Shown: positions 35,519 to 44,391, counted from the stretch's first letter. The stretch is 64,000 nucleotides of DNA from Oribacterium sp. C9 (GCF_002007235.1 NZ_MUHW01000002.1:186001-250000); one strand, 5' to 3'. The notes: generated by a model not told the origin, from the letters alone. Numbers and translations: made by a program.

Positions 35519-36472
35519 TCACTCGTTAGAAAGTACCATTCTTGCACTTCCATATATACCTGCATCATTTCCAAGGGTCGCAAGAGTGATATCAGCCTTC
35601 TCTTTCAAAAGCGGTGTAAGTTCATCATAATGCTTCTTTATTCCATCTATGAGATACTCTCCTGCCTTTGAAACTCCTCCGCCTATAACATAAAGCTCAG
35701 GATCTGCCACCATTGATACCTGAGAAAGTACCAATGCCAGATATCTGAGGCTGGTTCCGAGACTCTTCTCAGCAAGGGCATCTCCTGCCTTCGCGCAGTC
35801 ACAAACATCCTTGGCTGTCAAATCATCCCCGAAATCCCTCATAGAAGAAGCTTCCTCTGAAGCAGCAAGAACTCGCTTTGCCTCACGAACTATACCTGTA
35901 GCACTGGCTACCTGCTCGAGACAGCCATGACCGCCACAGTTACACTGCTCCTTCTCATTCTCTCTTACATGGATGTGTCCTATCTCTGCTCCCGCACCGT
36001 GAACGCCTGCAACTATATGTCCGTTCATGATGAGTCCGCCTCCCACACCTGTTCCGAGGGTGACCATAAGGATGTTGTCGTGACCCTTTCCGCCTCCCTG
36101 CCACATTTCACCAAGTGCTGCAACATTGGCATCATTTCCTGCTGCACATCTGATATTTCCGCCCATAAGCTCCTGCATCTCCTTTGCAGGCCAGTGATCA
36201 TGCCATCCGAGGTTAACACATACATGCACATAACCGTTTGGTTCAACAGGTCCCGGAACACCGATTCCTATTCCTTCCACATCATTAAGCTCGATCTTCT
36301 TTTCCGCAAGATGTGCCTTAAGTGAATCAGCCACGTCAGGTAAGATATATCTTCCCTCTTCTTCCTTTCTTGTAGGAACCTCCCACTTGTCCATAAGAAC
36401 ACCCGTGATAGTAAAGATACCGCACTTTACAGTGGTTCCTCCAACGTCAATGCCCACAACATACTGATTCAT
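35519..36472 (-). CDS. ROK-family glucokinase
   Basis: 317 aa from the ATG at 36472, which has GGAGGGG 7 nt upstream; a longer reading to 36562 lacks this. Phosphate motif VVGIDVGGTTVKCGIF; GNDANVAALGE; VTLGTGVGGGLIMNG; and the ROK zinc motif EQCNCGGHGCLEQVAS with its three Cys and upstream His. It phosphorylates glucose (or a related sugar) with ATP at the start of glycolysis. It lies between the sensor kinase and DUF5711 genes on the same strand, with 30 nt and 135 nt gaps. Confidence 0.92.
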   Translation of the reverse strand: MNQYVVGIDVGGTTVKCGIFTITGVLMDKWEVPTRKEEEGRYILPDVADSLKAHLAEKKIELNDVEGIGIGVPGPVEPNGYVHVCVNLGWHDHWPAKEMQELMGGNIRCAAGNDANVAALGEMWQGGGKGHDNILMVTLGTGVGGGLIMNGHIVAGVHGAGAEIGHIHVRENEKEQCNCGGHGCLEQVASATGIVREAKRVLAASEEASSMRDFGDDLTAKDVCDCAKAGDALAEKSLGTSLRYLALVLSQVSMVADPELYVIGGGVSKAGEYLIDGIKKHYDELTPLLKEKADITLATLGNDAGIYGSARMVLSNE

Positions 36473-36607
36473 AACTGCCCCTCCATTTTTAGTAATTAAT
36501 GATGTTAATATCAAAAATCCACGCCGGTCCGCTATGCGCTCTTGACTTGTCCGGAACGTCATATACCGCGGATTCCGACATGGATTTAAGTCTTCCTGCC
36601 ATGCTTA

Positions 36608-37888
36608 TTATTTCAATTTGATAGACTCTATATATCCTGAGCTTCCTATCAGCACATCCATTCCCAGAGGGCCTGCCGCCTTGGATATGGCTCCGACCTT
36701 GGATATGGACTTATCTATGCTTCCATCAAATTTGATGTTTCCTCCAATATCGTAAACCCTGAGGTTCTTGTCATTATAGAGAAACACCACGCCCTCATCT
36801 ATGTCAAATCCCGACGCATTGAAGGAAACCGGAACTGTAAAGACCTTCTGTCCGTTCACACGGTAGATGGTCAGATTGTAAGCCTCAGACACATCGGCGT
36901 CAGAATTCAGTGTCAATGTACCGACATACTCGCCGGAATATGAGATAGCCTTAATATTATCCTCTATCTTCACATTGGCGATAAGCTCAGGACTAGTCAG
37001 CACCTTTGTACTGAAGAATGCTATACCACCGTCATAAAATGCCTGGGCATGAGTATTATCCGAAAAATGCACCCTTCCGGCAAGGTGTCCGGCAAAATCA
37101 TCCGTAAAGCCTCCTACAACTCGATTGCTTCCTGCATTCTGTCCTATCTCATCAAGATTGTAAAAGATGACCTTGTTTCCTATAGAACCGTTGTCAATGT
37201 AGGCAAAGGAAGTAATGAGCTCTGTTCCATCGGGAGAAACCGACATATCGACAGGATAGCCGTCTCCATCGAGAATAGACTTTATGGAGATATCAAGAGC
37301 AGCTCCTTCTCTGGTAAATACAGTGATGTAGCTCGCTGAACTGTCCTCCAGAAGTGCATATACAACTCCGGTCTCGGATACAGACAGCTTGTTTATAGGA
37401 AGATTTGTTTCCGCCTGTCCCGTGGTGCCTGAAGTGTTCATGATAAAGATGGATGTCTTTCCCTGATCTCCGATGGCACAATAATCACCATTTACGGTAG
37501 CATAAGGATTGTTCATCTCGAAAGACTGATTCCATATGGTCTTTCCTGCAGAGTTAATGTAGGTAGCTCCGTCTCGTGTGACCTTCAGGAAACCATCCGC
37601 ATAATTCTGATAATCTTCATAATCCGACTCTACAGCTCCCTCTTCAGCAGTCAGATCCACTGACCAGTTCACACTGAACCCCTGATAGCGCCTGTGAAGA
37701 AGATAATATCCCCCTGCCATAAGCAGCATCACCATGACAACCAGAATCAGAAGAAACACTATACGCCTGGTTCTTCTGATCTTTCGCCCTTCATACTCTC
37801 TTACGTTATCCTGCTGCTTGAGACGGTCTGTATCAACTATCCTCTTTCTCAGCTCATTTTTTCTATTTTCTCTGTATGTATCAGCCAT
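36608..37888 (-). CDS. DUF5711-family membrane-anchored beta-propeller-like protein
   Basis: 426 aa. Basic N-terminal cytoplasmic stretch (about 1-43), one TM helix (about 44-64, IVFLLILVVMVMLLMAGGYYLL), then an extracellular repeat region with blade-like strands (KTSIFIMNTSGT, GVVYALLEDS, ELITSFAYIDNG, DKNLRVYDIGGNIKF). This fits DUF5711, frequent in Lachnospiraceae and without a known function. Surface-exposed and anchored by its N-terminus; possible roles in envelope assembly are inference. Confidence 0.8.
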   Translation of the reverse strand: MADTYRENRKNELRKRIVDTDRLKQQDNVREYEGRKIRRTRRIVFLLILVVMVMLLMAGGYYLLHRRYQGFSVNWSVDLTAEEGAVESDYEDYQNYADGFLKVTRDGATYINSAGKTIWNQSFEMNNPYATVNGDYCAIGDQGKTSIFIMNTSGTTGQAETNLPINKLSVSETGVVYALLEDSSASYITVFTREGAALDISIKSILDGDGYPVDMSVSPDGTELITSFAYIDNGSIGNKVIFYNLDEIGQNAGSNRVVGGFTDDFAGHLAGRVHFSDNTHAQAFYDGGIAFFSTKVLTSPELIANVKIEDNIKAISYSGEYVGTLTLNSDADVSEAYNLTIYRVNGQKVFTVPVSFNASGFDIDEGVVFLYNDKNLRVYDIGGNIKFDGSIDKSISKVGAISKAAGPLGMDVLIGSSGYIESIKLK

Positions 37889-37949
37889 TAAAAACTATAA
37901 TTCCATTCTGCCTAAATAAATCTTTAGAAAGTTCCTGAAAAGACCTTTC

Positions 37950-38870
37950 TCAATATAAGCTGGCAGGATAAACTCCCTTATCGACCAGCTCAAGCAGAGA
38001 CTTCTGGACCGCTTCCTTATCCTCTGCATATGTTACTCCGAACCACTTGTCATGATCCTTGAGAACCTTAACTGTCGCTTTTCCTGCAAGCATAAGCTGA
38101 CTCACCTCCCTCGGAAGAAGATACTCTGACTTCATCTCCTCACCATAGGAATCAAGCCATGCCGGGAAATTCTCAATGAGAGTATCGAGGAACTTTTCAG
38201 GGAACCCGAACATATTCATTGAAACGATGGCATCTCCATCTACTCTCACTTCTCTTCCACGGCAATCAGCACCTACCAGACTTCCGTCAGGATGTTTCGA
38301 TATATCATAGGTTTCATTTATTTCCTTGAGATAATCATCCTCTCCCATCTTGCAGACACCGCGGTTAACTGTACCATTGTCAGAAAGAGTATTACCAACG
38401 ATATAACCGGCCATGCACATATCAAAAACCGGTGAAGCCTCATCCATTTCATTCACGAGATAATCATGAATGAGCTTGAATCCTTCCTTTCCATAGAAGT
38501 CATCGGCATTAATAACAGCGAACGGACAATCTATAAGATCCCTTACCTGAATAAGCGCATGTGCGGTTCCCCACGGCTTTGTTCTTCCATCAGGAACACT
38601 GTAGCCCTCCGGAAGCTTATCAAGCTCCTGAAAAGCATACTCACACTTTGCGATCTTCTCGATACGATCACCTATTACCTCTCGAAAATCCTTCTCGATC
38701 TCCTTACGGATAATGAATACGATCTCATCAAATCCTGCATCCAATGCATCATGGATAGAATAGTCCATGATGATCTCTCCGCTTGGGCCAAGCTTGGCAA
38801 GCTGCTTGATTCCTCCTCCGAAGCGTGAACCAAGACCTGCTGCCATAATTACGAGTGCTGTCTTTTTCAT
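37950..38870 (-). CDS. sugar-phosphate nucleotidyltransferase
   Basis: 306 aa. The N-terminal nucleotide-binding signature ALVIMAAGLGSRFGGGIKQL matches the GxGTRxxxxTxxxPK region of NTP-transferase enzymes. Then HDALDAGFDEIVFIIRKE, PWGTAHALIQVRDLIDCPFAVINADDFYG (substrate and Mg-binding Asp pair) and a later SMNMFGFPEKFLDTL. It would make an NDP-sugar or NDP-alcohol from NTP and a sugar phosphate; the exact substrate is not visible. It follows the choline/glucan-binding-repeat protein gene, so a role in surface polysaccharide is plausible. Confidence 0.85.
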   Translation of the reverse strand: MKKTALVIMAAGLGSRFGGGIKQLAKLGPSGEIIMDYSIHDALDAGFDEIVFIIRKEIEKDFREVIGDRIEKIAKCEYAFQELDKLPEGYSVPDGRTKPWGTAHALIQVRDLIDCPFAVINADDFYGKEGFKLIHDYLVNEMDEASPVFDMCMAGYIVGNTLSDNGTVNRGVCKMGEDDYLKEINETYDISKHPDGSLVGADCRGREVRVDGDAIVSMNMFGFPEKFLDTLIENFPAWLDSYGEEMKSEYLLPREVSQLMLAGKATVKVLKDHDKWFGVTYAEDKEAVQKSLLELVDKGVYPASLY

Positions 38871-38901
38871 TGCTAATACTCCTCACCAATATGTTTTTTT
38901 A

Positions 38902-40056
38902 TCAATATCCAAGCCATGCTCCATCAGTCCCTACGTGAAGTCCGTCGGGAGTTGTAGTATTTGTAAGCATAGCTCCATATGTACCATCATGCTGTTGATT
39001 GAAATAGTACCATTTGTCATTTATCTTCCACCATCCGGAAAGCACTGCTCCATATGTGGAACCCTGAGTTGTGTTCAAAAGATACCATCTTCCGTTCACT
39101 CTCTGCAGTCCTGTCAGCATAGCTCCGTTTGAACCCAGCAGATACCAGTTTACTCCATCAGGACATATCCATCCAGTAAGAAATTGACCATTCTGGAGAT
39201 AATACCACTCATTCATGTACTGCATCCATGCTCCCTCTGATGATCCTGTGGTTCCCGGCGTATTCTTAATGTTAAATCCGGGACCAAAGATCTTTTCGGC
39301 ACTGTTCTTCACAGTAGTCGTAGAGGTTGATGTGGTCAGTGAATTGGACCTCGCCAAAGGAACATTGAAGGTATATCCGTTAGAGCTCTTATCGTCATCT
39401 ATAGCCCCGTCACTCGTCACATACTGCGAGTTGGCTACAAATCTTCCTCCCTCTCCGCTCGCCTGCGCCTGTACGGAGATATACTTCAAGCTTCTCGAGC
39501 CACTGTTGTAGCTGGAAACATTGATCTTGTGTTTTGAATTGGATACGGTCGTGTGGGTCTCATGATCTTCGCCATTGTTGTCTTCCCAATAGATATATAC
39601 CGAATACTTATCAGCATATTCCACCTTGTTCCAGCTTATTTCATTGCCGCTCTCACTGAAACCTGTAGGATTCTTTAAAACATAAAACGGAAAGGTAGTC
39701 GCCTTTACACGTATACGGTTTTCAGTTCTTGACTGTATGCTCACAGAGCTGGCCGCATTGACCTCTACGGAGCAATTATTCGAAAAAGTATAACCATTTA
39801 CCGGTTGTATATCCATGGTATATGTATACGATGTTTTCGGTGTTTTTCTGTCCCCCGAAATACTGAAATCATACACAAAATACGTGGCATCATAGGTACC
39901 GGGTTCTTCGCCCGCTGCCAGGTCTCCTGCTCCCATACTGGTCTCACTGTCCGGCGAAAGGTCGAGCCTCACTGTGCTGATCTCGGCCGCAAAGGAGGTT
40001 AGTGCAAATGTCGTCATGATCGCCGCTGTGGCAAAAATAACTTTACGTAACTTCAA
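38902..40056 (-). CDS. secreted cell-wall-binding-repeat protein
   Basis: 384 aa if started at the TTG at 40056, which has AAGGGGTGG about 7 nt upstream. An ATG at 40080 in the same frame lies before that site. Signal peptide (LKLRKVIFATAAIMTTFALTSFAAE), a domain of beta strands with a fibronectin-like stretch (about 140-215), a Ser/Thr-rich linker, then four to five Trp/Tyr cell-wall-binding repeats (WMQYMNEWYYLQNGQFLTGW, GRWYLLNTTQGSTYGAVLSGW, DKWYYFN) up to the C-terminus. No catalytic domain is recognised. Attached non-covalently to the wall by analogy with choline/glucan-binding proteins. Confidence 0.85.
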   Translation of the reverse strand: MKLRKVIFATAAIMTTFALTSFAAEISTVRLDLSPDSETSMGAGDLAAGEEPGTYDATYFVYDFSISGDRKTPKTSYTYTMDIQPVNGYTFSNNCSVEVNAASSVSIQSRTENRIRVKATTFPFYVLKNPTGFSESGNEISWNKVEYADKYSVYIYWEDNNGEDHETHTTVSNSKHKINVSSYNSGSRSLKYISVQAQASGEGGRFVANSQYVTSDGAIDDDKSSNGYTFNVPLARSNSLTTSTSTTTVKNSAEKIFGPGFNIKNTPGTTGSSEGAWMQYMNEWYYLQNGQFLTGWICPDGVNWYLLGSNGAMLTGLQRVNGRWYLLNTTQGSTYGAVLSGWWKINDKWYYFNQQHDGTYGAMLTNTTTPDGLHVGTDGAWLGY

Positions 40057-40188
40057 ATTTAGTCCACCCCTTTCATGCAAAATGATATGAATGATTTTCT
40101 ATGGAAATCTTTTCGCCTGATACATTATATTAATATCCCTTAAAAGCTCCTTTTATTGTATCATATTTTATTATTTCTTCAATTTATA

Positions 40189-40230
40189 AAGGGCGTGCCT
40201 TTCCTTAAAAATAAAGAAAGACACGCCCTT
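40189..40230. terminator. bidirectional terminator
   Basis: Stem AAGGGCGTG.CTTTC / GAAAG.CACGCCCTT with a 14-nt A/T loop. It follows the NSS transporter gene (stop 40240) on the reverse strand and separates it from the wall-binding-protein gene. Confidence 0.8.
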
Positions 40231-40239
40231 AAATTCATA

Positions 40240-41613
40240 TTACATACTTATAAGTCCGAACACGCTGGCAACTGATGAGAACAGAATGATCACAACGAAG
40301 AACGGGCAGAGATACTTGATCATGAAATCAAATACCGGCTTACGGCGGAAACGCTTGCCTTCAAGCATTACCTCCTCTGCGATCTTGTCAATGTTTACAA
40401 CACGCACGATGAGAAGACATGTACACATAGCAGCAACCGGCATCATTACTGAGTTGGTAAGGAAATCAAAGAAATCCAGGAACTGCATTCCGATGATGGT
40501 AACTGTATCAAGAGGACCATAGCCAAGTGCAGAAAGTGTTCCAAGAACGATCATGATAACACCTGTGAACACTGTAGATCTTCTTCTGCTCCAATGGAGC
40601 TCATCCTCAAATGTGGAAACTGCAGACTCACTGAGCGCGATAGCTGAAGTAAGCGCTGCAAAAAGCACAAGTACAAAGAAAAGGATACCCATAGGTGCTC
40701 CGAGACCCATACTTGCAAAGATCTTCGGCATAGTGATGAACATAAGTGAAGGTCCTGCCTGAAGATTCTCTGCAGCCGCATCACCTGAGAAAGCAAATAC
40801 CGCAGGAATGATCATAAGTCCTGCCATGATAGCGATGGCTGTATCAAATATCTCTACCTGCTCTGTAGCCTCTTCTATAGAAACCTCCTTCTTCATATAG
40901 GAACCGAAGGTAACAAGGATACCCATTGCTATAGACAGAGAATAGAACATCTGACCCATTGCTGAAACCACTGTCATCCATGAGAAATTCTTCGGATTCG
41001 GGATGAGGAAATACTTTATTCCGGCTACAGCTCCCGGTCTTGTCATGGAGTAGCCTGCGATGATTATAGCCAGAATGACAAGTATAGGCATCATGAACTT
41101 GGATACTCTCTCGATACCGTTCTGCACGCCAAGATAAATGATGGTAAGAACAGCAAGAGAAAAGATAAGGAAACATACCTCAACCTGGAAGCCATCGGTG
41201 ATGAAGCTTGTAAAATATCCGTCAGTAGCGAGATTCTCGACACCACCGCCTACAAAATACTCTGCAAGATATCTGACTACCCATCCGCCGATAACACTGT
41301 AGTAAGGAACGATGAGGATAGGAATTATAGCATTGATCCAACCGCTCAGGCTGAACTGCCAGCCATGGCCGAAGTGGTTGAATGCTCCTACAGGAGACTT
41401 CTTTGTCATTCTTCCGAGAGCTGTCTCTGCGATTATCATAGTGTATCCGAATGTCACGGCCAAAAGGATATAGATGATAAGGAATATTCCTCCGCCGTAC
41501 TTTGCGGCAAGATAAGGGAATCTCCAGATATTACCCAGACCAACTGATGCTCCGGCAGCTGAAAGTACATAGCCAAGCTTACCGGAAAATTTGCTTCTTT
41601 TCTTTTTGTTCAT
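40240..41613 (-). CDS. sodium-dependent amino-acid transporter (NSS/LeuT family)
   Basis: 457 aa, bacterial NSS length. The N-terminus KLGYVLSAAGASVGLGNIWRFPYLAAKYGGGIFLIIYI is the family signature with the sodium and substrate site of TM1. About 11-12 TM helices follow (GQMFYSLSIAMGILVTFGSYM, FFVLVLFAALTSAIALSE). Members import amino acids with Na+; LeuT and a tyrosine carrier are examples. The leader is a complete T-box (41645-41930) with a probable ATC (Ile) specifier, so a branched-chain substrate is the best guess. GGAGG ribosome site. Confidence 0.93.
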   Translation of the reverse strand: MNKKKRSKFSGKLGYVLSAAGASVGLGNIWRFPYLAAKYGGGIFLIIYILLAVTFGYTMIIAETALGRMTKKSPVGAFNHFGHGWQFSLSGWINAIIPILIVPYYSVIGGWVVRYLAEYFVGGGVENLATDGYFTSFITDGFQVEVCFLIFSLAVLTIIYLGVQNGIERVSKFMMPILVILAIIIAGYSMTRPGAVAGIKYFLIPNPKNFSWMTVVSAMGQMFYSLSIAMGILVTFGSYMKKEVSIEEATEQVEIFDTAIAIMAGLMIIPAVFAFSGDAAAENLQAGPSLMFITMPKIFASMGLGAPMGILFFVLVLFAALTSAIALSESAVSTFEDELHWSRRRSTVFTGVIMIVLGTLSALGYGPLDTVTIIGMQFLDFFDFLTNSVMMPVAAMCTCLLIVRVVNIDKIAEEVMLEGKRFRRKPVFDFMIKYLCPFFVVIILFSSVASVFGLISM

Positions 41614-41644
41614 TTTGAACCTCCAAAAATATCCTGCCGGGACG

Positions 41645-41930
41645 AAAAAATCCCGGGAGCTTTTATACTCCCGGGACGCAAAATCATATCACGCGGTACC
41701 ACCCGACTTCAGGACTATGTCCTGCACTCATGGATCTAACAATCCTTATCCCTGTAACGTAGGATCTACGTCAGCCTTTACTGAGATAACCATCGACAAA
41801 AGATACGTTACCGTTCAAAGCTGCAGCTCGGGAGTGATAAGCCATTCACCATCCTCGCGATGATCACACCATCCATCGCTCTCTGAAGAGAACATCTGTA
41901 AACGCTCTTCTCCTTCAACGCTTTTACGCT
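41645..41930 (-). ncRNA. T-box leader of the NSS transporter, probable Ile specifier
   Basis: Reverse strand, in order: stem I with the CAGAGAGCGATGG bulge region and GGATGGTGAATGG loop, probable specifier ATC at 41838-41836 directly before ACTCCCGAGC, the T-box proper GGGTGGTACCGCG at 41704-41692, and a terminator (TCCCGGGAG / CTCCCGGGA plus TTTTTT, 41676-41645). Uncharged tRNA pairing with the specifier and the T-box bulge should prevent termination. The specifier was aligned by eye; TAT one base earlier is the alternative. Confidence 0.92.
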
Positions 41931-42079
41931 TTAAATTATTCAATTACTTAATATAGTCATTATAAAAAATGTTTCAAATGGCAATTTTTTATGATTATTT
42001 AACGGTATAATAACCTGTGGTAATAATATTAATAATTATAAAATATTCTATCTTATAGCTCGACATAGTGATATACTAA

Positions 42080-42099
42080 CAATGTAAGCGATTACATTG
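42080..42099. promoter_or_regulatory. inverted repeat near the HIT-gene promoter
   Basis: CAATGTAA-GCGA-TTACATTG, perfect 8-bp arms. It starts 3 nt after a -10-like TATACT (42072-42077), so it covers the likely RNA start. This is the layout of a repressor operator; the regulator is unknown. The rest of 41931-42079 is AT-rich divergent promoter DNA with nothing else recognised. Confidence 0.5.
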
Positions 42100-42111
42100 C
42101 GCTTTATAAAC

Positions 42112-42143
42112 ACCGGATTCCCATCAATCCGGTCATATTTTTT
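42112..42143 (+). terminator. hairpin with T-run in the HIT-gene leader
   Basis: ACCGGATT-CCCATC-AATCCGGT then CATATTTTTT. It is about 35 nt after the presumed RNA start and 55 nt before the HIT ATG, so it could be an attenuator. Confidence 0.6.
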
Positions 42144-42197
42144 CAGTCATTTTGATAGTAAGACAAATGAACTGATATCACTATTCGGAGGTATTTT

Positions 42198-42647
42198 ATG
42201 TCACAGGATATGGCAAAAGAACATCCTGATTGCGCATACTGCGCAAAGGGCGAACTTGTAAAAAAATTCGGATACGAGATCTGTGAGCTTCCAGCATCCA
42301 CAGTCTATCTTTTCAAAGAGCAGAGTCATCCGGGAAGATGTATAGTTGCATCAAAGCATCATGTTTCGGAGATGCTTGAACTCTCTCCGGAAGAAAGAAA
42401 TGCTTTCATAGCCGATGTTACAACTGTAGCTGAAGCCATCCATAAGGTATGTGATCCTGACAAGCTCAACTACGGAATGTACGGAGATACAGGTCATCAT
42501 CTCCATATGCATCTCGTACCCAAGTACAGAGATCAGTTTGAATGGGGCGGAACCTTTGCCATGGATCCAGACAAGACAAAGATCACAGACGAGACAGAGC
42601 TTGAGAAGATCGCAGCTCCGATCAGAACAGCCATCCTCGGAAAATAA
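42198..42647 (+). CDS. HIT-family (histidine triad) nucleotide hydrolase/transferase
   Basis: 149 aa. N-terminal Cys pair CAYCAKG with HPDC just before it, Tyr/Leu core, and the HIT motif HHLHMHLVPKY (His-x-His-x-His) at about 98-108. HIT proteins cleave nucleoside phosphoramidates, dinucleoside polyphosphates or similar bonds in the cytoplasm. CGGAGG ribosome site 8 nt before the ATG. Single gene with its own operator-like repeat, leader hairpin and terminator, i.e. more regulation than expected for a HIT housekeeping gene. Confidence 0.9.
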   Translation: MSQDMAKEHPDCAYCAKGELVKKFGYEICELPASTVYLFKEQSHPGRCIVASKHHVSEMLELSPEERNAFIADVTTVAEAIHKVCDPDKLNYGMYGDTGHHLHMHLVPKYRDQFEWGGTFAMDPDKTKITDETELEKIAAPIRTAILGK

Positions 42648-42694
42648 CATCTATATGTCTGCATAAAGAACCCGTAAGTTTTATAAGCAACAGC

Positions 42695-42756
42695 AAGCTC
42701 CGGCTTTTGTTCATCCATACGTCACGAAACGTAAAGTTGAACCTAAGCCGGAGCTT
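42695..42756. terminator. convergent terminator between HIT and ArsR genes
   Basis: AAGCTCCGGCTT / AAGCCGGAGCTT, perfect 12-bp stem, extended by GTTCA / TGAAC, with a long loop. It sits between two convergent genes. Confidence 0.75.
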
Positions 42757-42766
42757 CTTGTTAAGG

Positions 42767-43114
42767 TCATATCTCATTTTTGATATACTTTGCGAGCTTC
42801 TTCAGAGCCTTCTGATTTCGCCTGAAGTAGCTGTACCTACCCACATACTTCACTTCCAGAAAACCTGCTTTGACAAGCAGATCCAGATCGTGTGATGTAG
42901 TAGACTGCGCCTTTCCCGCTTTTTTCTGAATGTCAGTGACTGAGACCCCTCCCATAAAGTCAATGTCATTTAAACTATCTTCTTTTCGCCCCGGAAAGTA
43001 CTTTTCCGGATCCGCCAGCCATTTCAGAATATCGATTCGGGTCTGATTTGCGATAGCCTTAAGCATCATCAGTTTGTTGTCTTTGTTGTCCTTATTGTCT
43101 TTTTTCTCACCCAT
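42767..43114 (-). CDS. ArsR-type winged-helix regulator
   Basis: 115 aa. After a low-complexity KKDNKDNKDNK start come LKAIANQTRIDILKWLADPEKYFPG and the winged helix VSVTDIQKKAGKAQSTTSHDLDLLVKAGFLEVKYVGRYSYFRRN. No obvious metal-binding Cys set (no CxC in helix alpha-3), so the inducer is unlikely to be a heavy metal. Single gene. A target operator was not identified. Confidence 0.85.
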   Translation of the reverse strand: MGEKKDNKDNKDNKLMMLKAIANQTRIDILKWLADPEKYFPGRKEDSLNDIDFMGGVSVTDIQKKAGKAQSTTSHDLDLLVKAGFLEVKYVGRYSYFRRNQKALKKLAKYIKNEI

Positions 43115-43182
43115 ATATCTAATTATAAATAACTAATAAAAAAAGTCAAAAATAAATAATTTTTTTGCACAATTCCCCAAAG

Positions 43183-43316
43183 TTATCAACACGCTTTTCT
43201 GCGTTTTTAATGATTTTTATACTTTTACACAGACTTATCCATATAATGTGGACAAAAAAAGGAGCCGAAGCCCCTTTTTAGTAATTTTCATAGAAATAGT
43301 CTTAAAATTATCCACA
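43183..43316. promoter_or_regulatory. cluster of four DnaA-box-like sequences
   Basis: TTATCAACA (43183), TTATCCATA (43235), TTGTCCACA on the reverse strand (43255-43247) and a perfect TTATCCACA (43308), all within 134 bp and next to A/T-rich DNA (43133-43170). The gene-free stretch 43115-43440 contains this cluster, an intrinsic terminator, and no credible ORF. dnaA, dnaN and rpmH are not near, so a main origin is unlikely; a DnaA-titrating or regulatory site is possible. Confidence 0.45.
43254..43282 (-). terminator. UUCG-loop terminator of the NlpC/P60 gene
   Basis: Reverse strand AAAAAGGGGC-TTCG-GCTCC followed by seven T. The 160-nt 3' UTR between it and the stop is longer than usual. 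Confidence 0.75.
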
Positions 43317-43440
43317 TTTTTTGACTTTCTTTCACTCTTCGTCCCGGCAAAAGAAAATCTTTTCCTGTTTTACAGCGGTTCTAAAAAGCACTCTGCCGTA
43401 ACTCTTATTACGTCCTATGATACGACGTAAACATGGACTC

Positions 43441-44154
43441 TCAGACTACTCTTCTGATTGCCAGTATTCTTTTGTATGTTGCGCTGTTTATAGCAATTCC
43501 TTCTCTCGAGTTAAGTGCGGATAACAGTCTGCCGTCTCCAAGATATAAGCCCACATGACCGGAATAACAAACGATATCTCCGGGCTGTGCCTCGGCAAGG
43601 CTTCCAACCGGTACTCCTGCAGAGCGGAGCCCGGATGAAGAATGCGGTAAAGAAATACCGAAATTTCTGTATATGCTCATAACAAATCCCGAGCAATCCG
43701 TTCCCGATGTAAGACTGCTTCCACCGTATCTGTACGGTCTTCCAAGGAACTGAGTAGCAAACTCTATAACTTTTTCTCCTGATGATTTCTGTTCTACCGC
43801 AAGCTCAAGTGCCTCCTCGGCTGCTTCAGCTTCAGAATCACCAGGTATTAAAGTCATGATCTCTGCGGCAGAGCCCTCCTCAGATGCTACGCCTTCCTCT
43901 ATAGATGAATTTGCAGCCGCTTTTATTTTTTTCTCATATTCTGCATTTACAGTTTCTTCCAAAAATGTGTTGTCTATGGTTTTATTCGCCGCAAAAGAAG
44001 GTACTGCAAATGCTGTCATAACCAACATAGTTACTATAACAGAAGCACTCAGCTTTTTAACACTTCTTGATAATGGTGCAGAGATGTTGTTATCTCTCTT
44101 AATCTCTTTAGCTTTAACTTCTGTACTGTCAAATAATATCTCTCTTGTAATCAA
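43441..44154 (-). CDS. secreted NlpC/P60 cell-wall hydrolase
   Basis: 237 aa with a TTG start at 44154, supported by GGAGG 7 nt upstream and no better ATG. Basic N-terminus, signal-type TM segment (about 33-55, SASVIVTMLVMTAFAVPSFA), a helical linker, and the NlpC/P60 domain (about 125-237) with catalytic Cys in GTDCSGFVMSIYRNFGISLPHSS and His in YSGHVGLYLGDGRLLSA. It cleaves peptide bonds in peptidoglycan outside the membrane. It is downstream of the L,D-transpeptidase gene (238-nt gap), so the two may act on the same wall. Confidence 0.9.
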   Translation of the reverse strand: MITREILFDSTEVKAKEIKRDNNISAPLSRSVKKLSASVIVTMLVMTAFAVPSFAANKTIDNTFLEETVNAEYEKKIKAAANSSIEEGVASEEGSAAEIMTLIPGDSEAEAAEEALELAVEQKSSGEKVIEFATQFLGRPYRYGGSSLTSGTDCSGFVMSIYRNFGISLPHSSSGLRSAGVPVGSLAEAQPGDIVCYSGHVGLYLGDGRLLSALNSREGIAINSATYKRILAIRRVV

Positions 44155-44237
44155 AAATAACCTCCATTGTCACACAACAGAGGCTATTTTAAATCTTAAA
44201 TATGAACTTGTACTAAAGATAATATAAACATTCCTTA

Positions 44238-44269
44238 CTGTTTCTTAAGCAAATTCTTAGGAAAAACAG
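44238..44269. promoter_or_regulatory. imperfect inverted repeat upstream of the NlpC/P60 gene
   Basis: CTGTTTCTTAAG and CTTAGGAAAAACAG, separated by CAAATT. It overlaps or precedes a -10-like TATATT read on the reverse strand about 20 nt further on. It could be an operator or a leader hairpin; no known riboswitch consensus was recognised here. Confidence 0.35.
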
Positions 44270-44391
44270 TCAATCTTTATAAAATAACTATAAAATTGAC
44301 GGACAATGTCCTTTAAATCCGTAGCATTTTAGGCATTTTTAAAGCCTAAAGGCCAAATTATGAACAAATCTTAAGGCAGTTCTGTCTATTT

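Noticed and set aside
43133-43320. Chromosomal origin (oriC)
   Set aside because: No dnaA, dnaN, recF or rpmH nearby; four boxes alone are not enough, so it is reported only as a DnaA-box cluster.
44328-44351. Hairpin TTTAGGC / GCCTAAA after the L,D-transpeptidase gene
   Set aside because: Only 7 bp, A/T-rich, and no T-run after it on the reverse strand; too weak to call a terminator.
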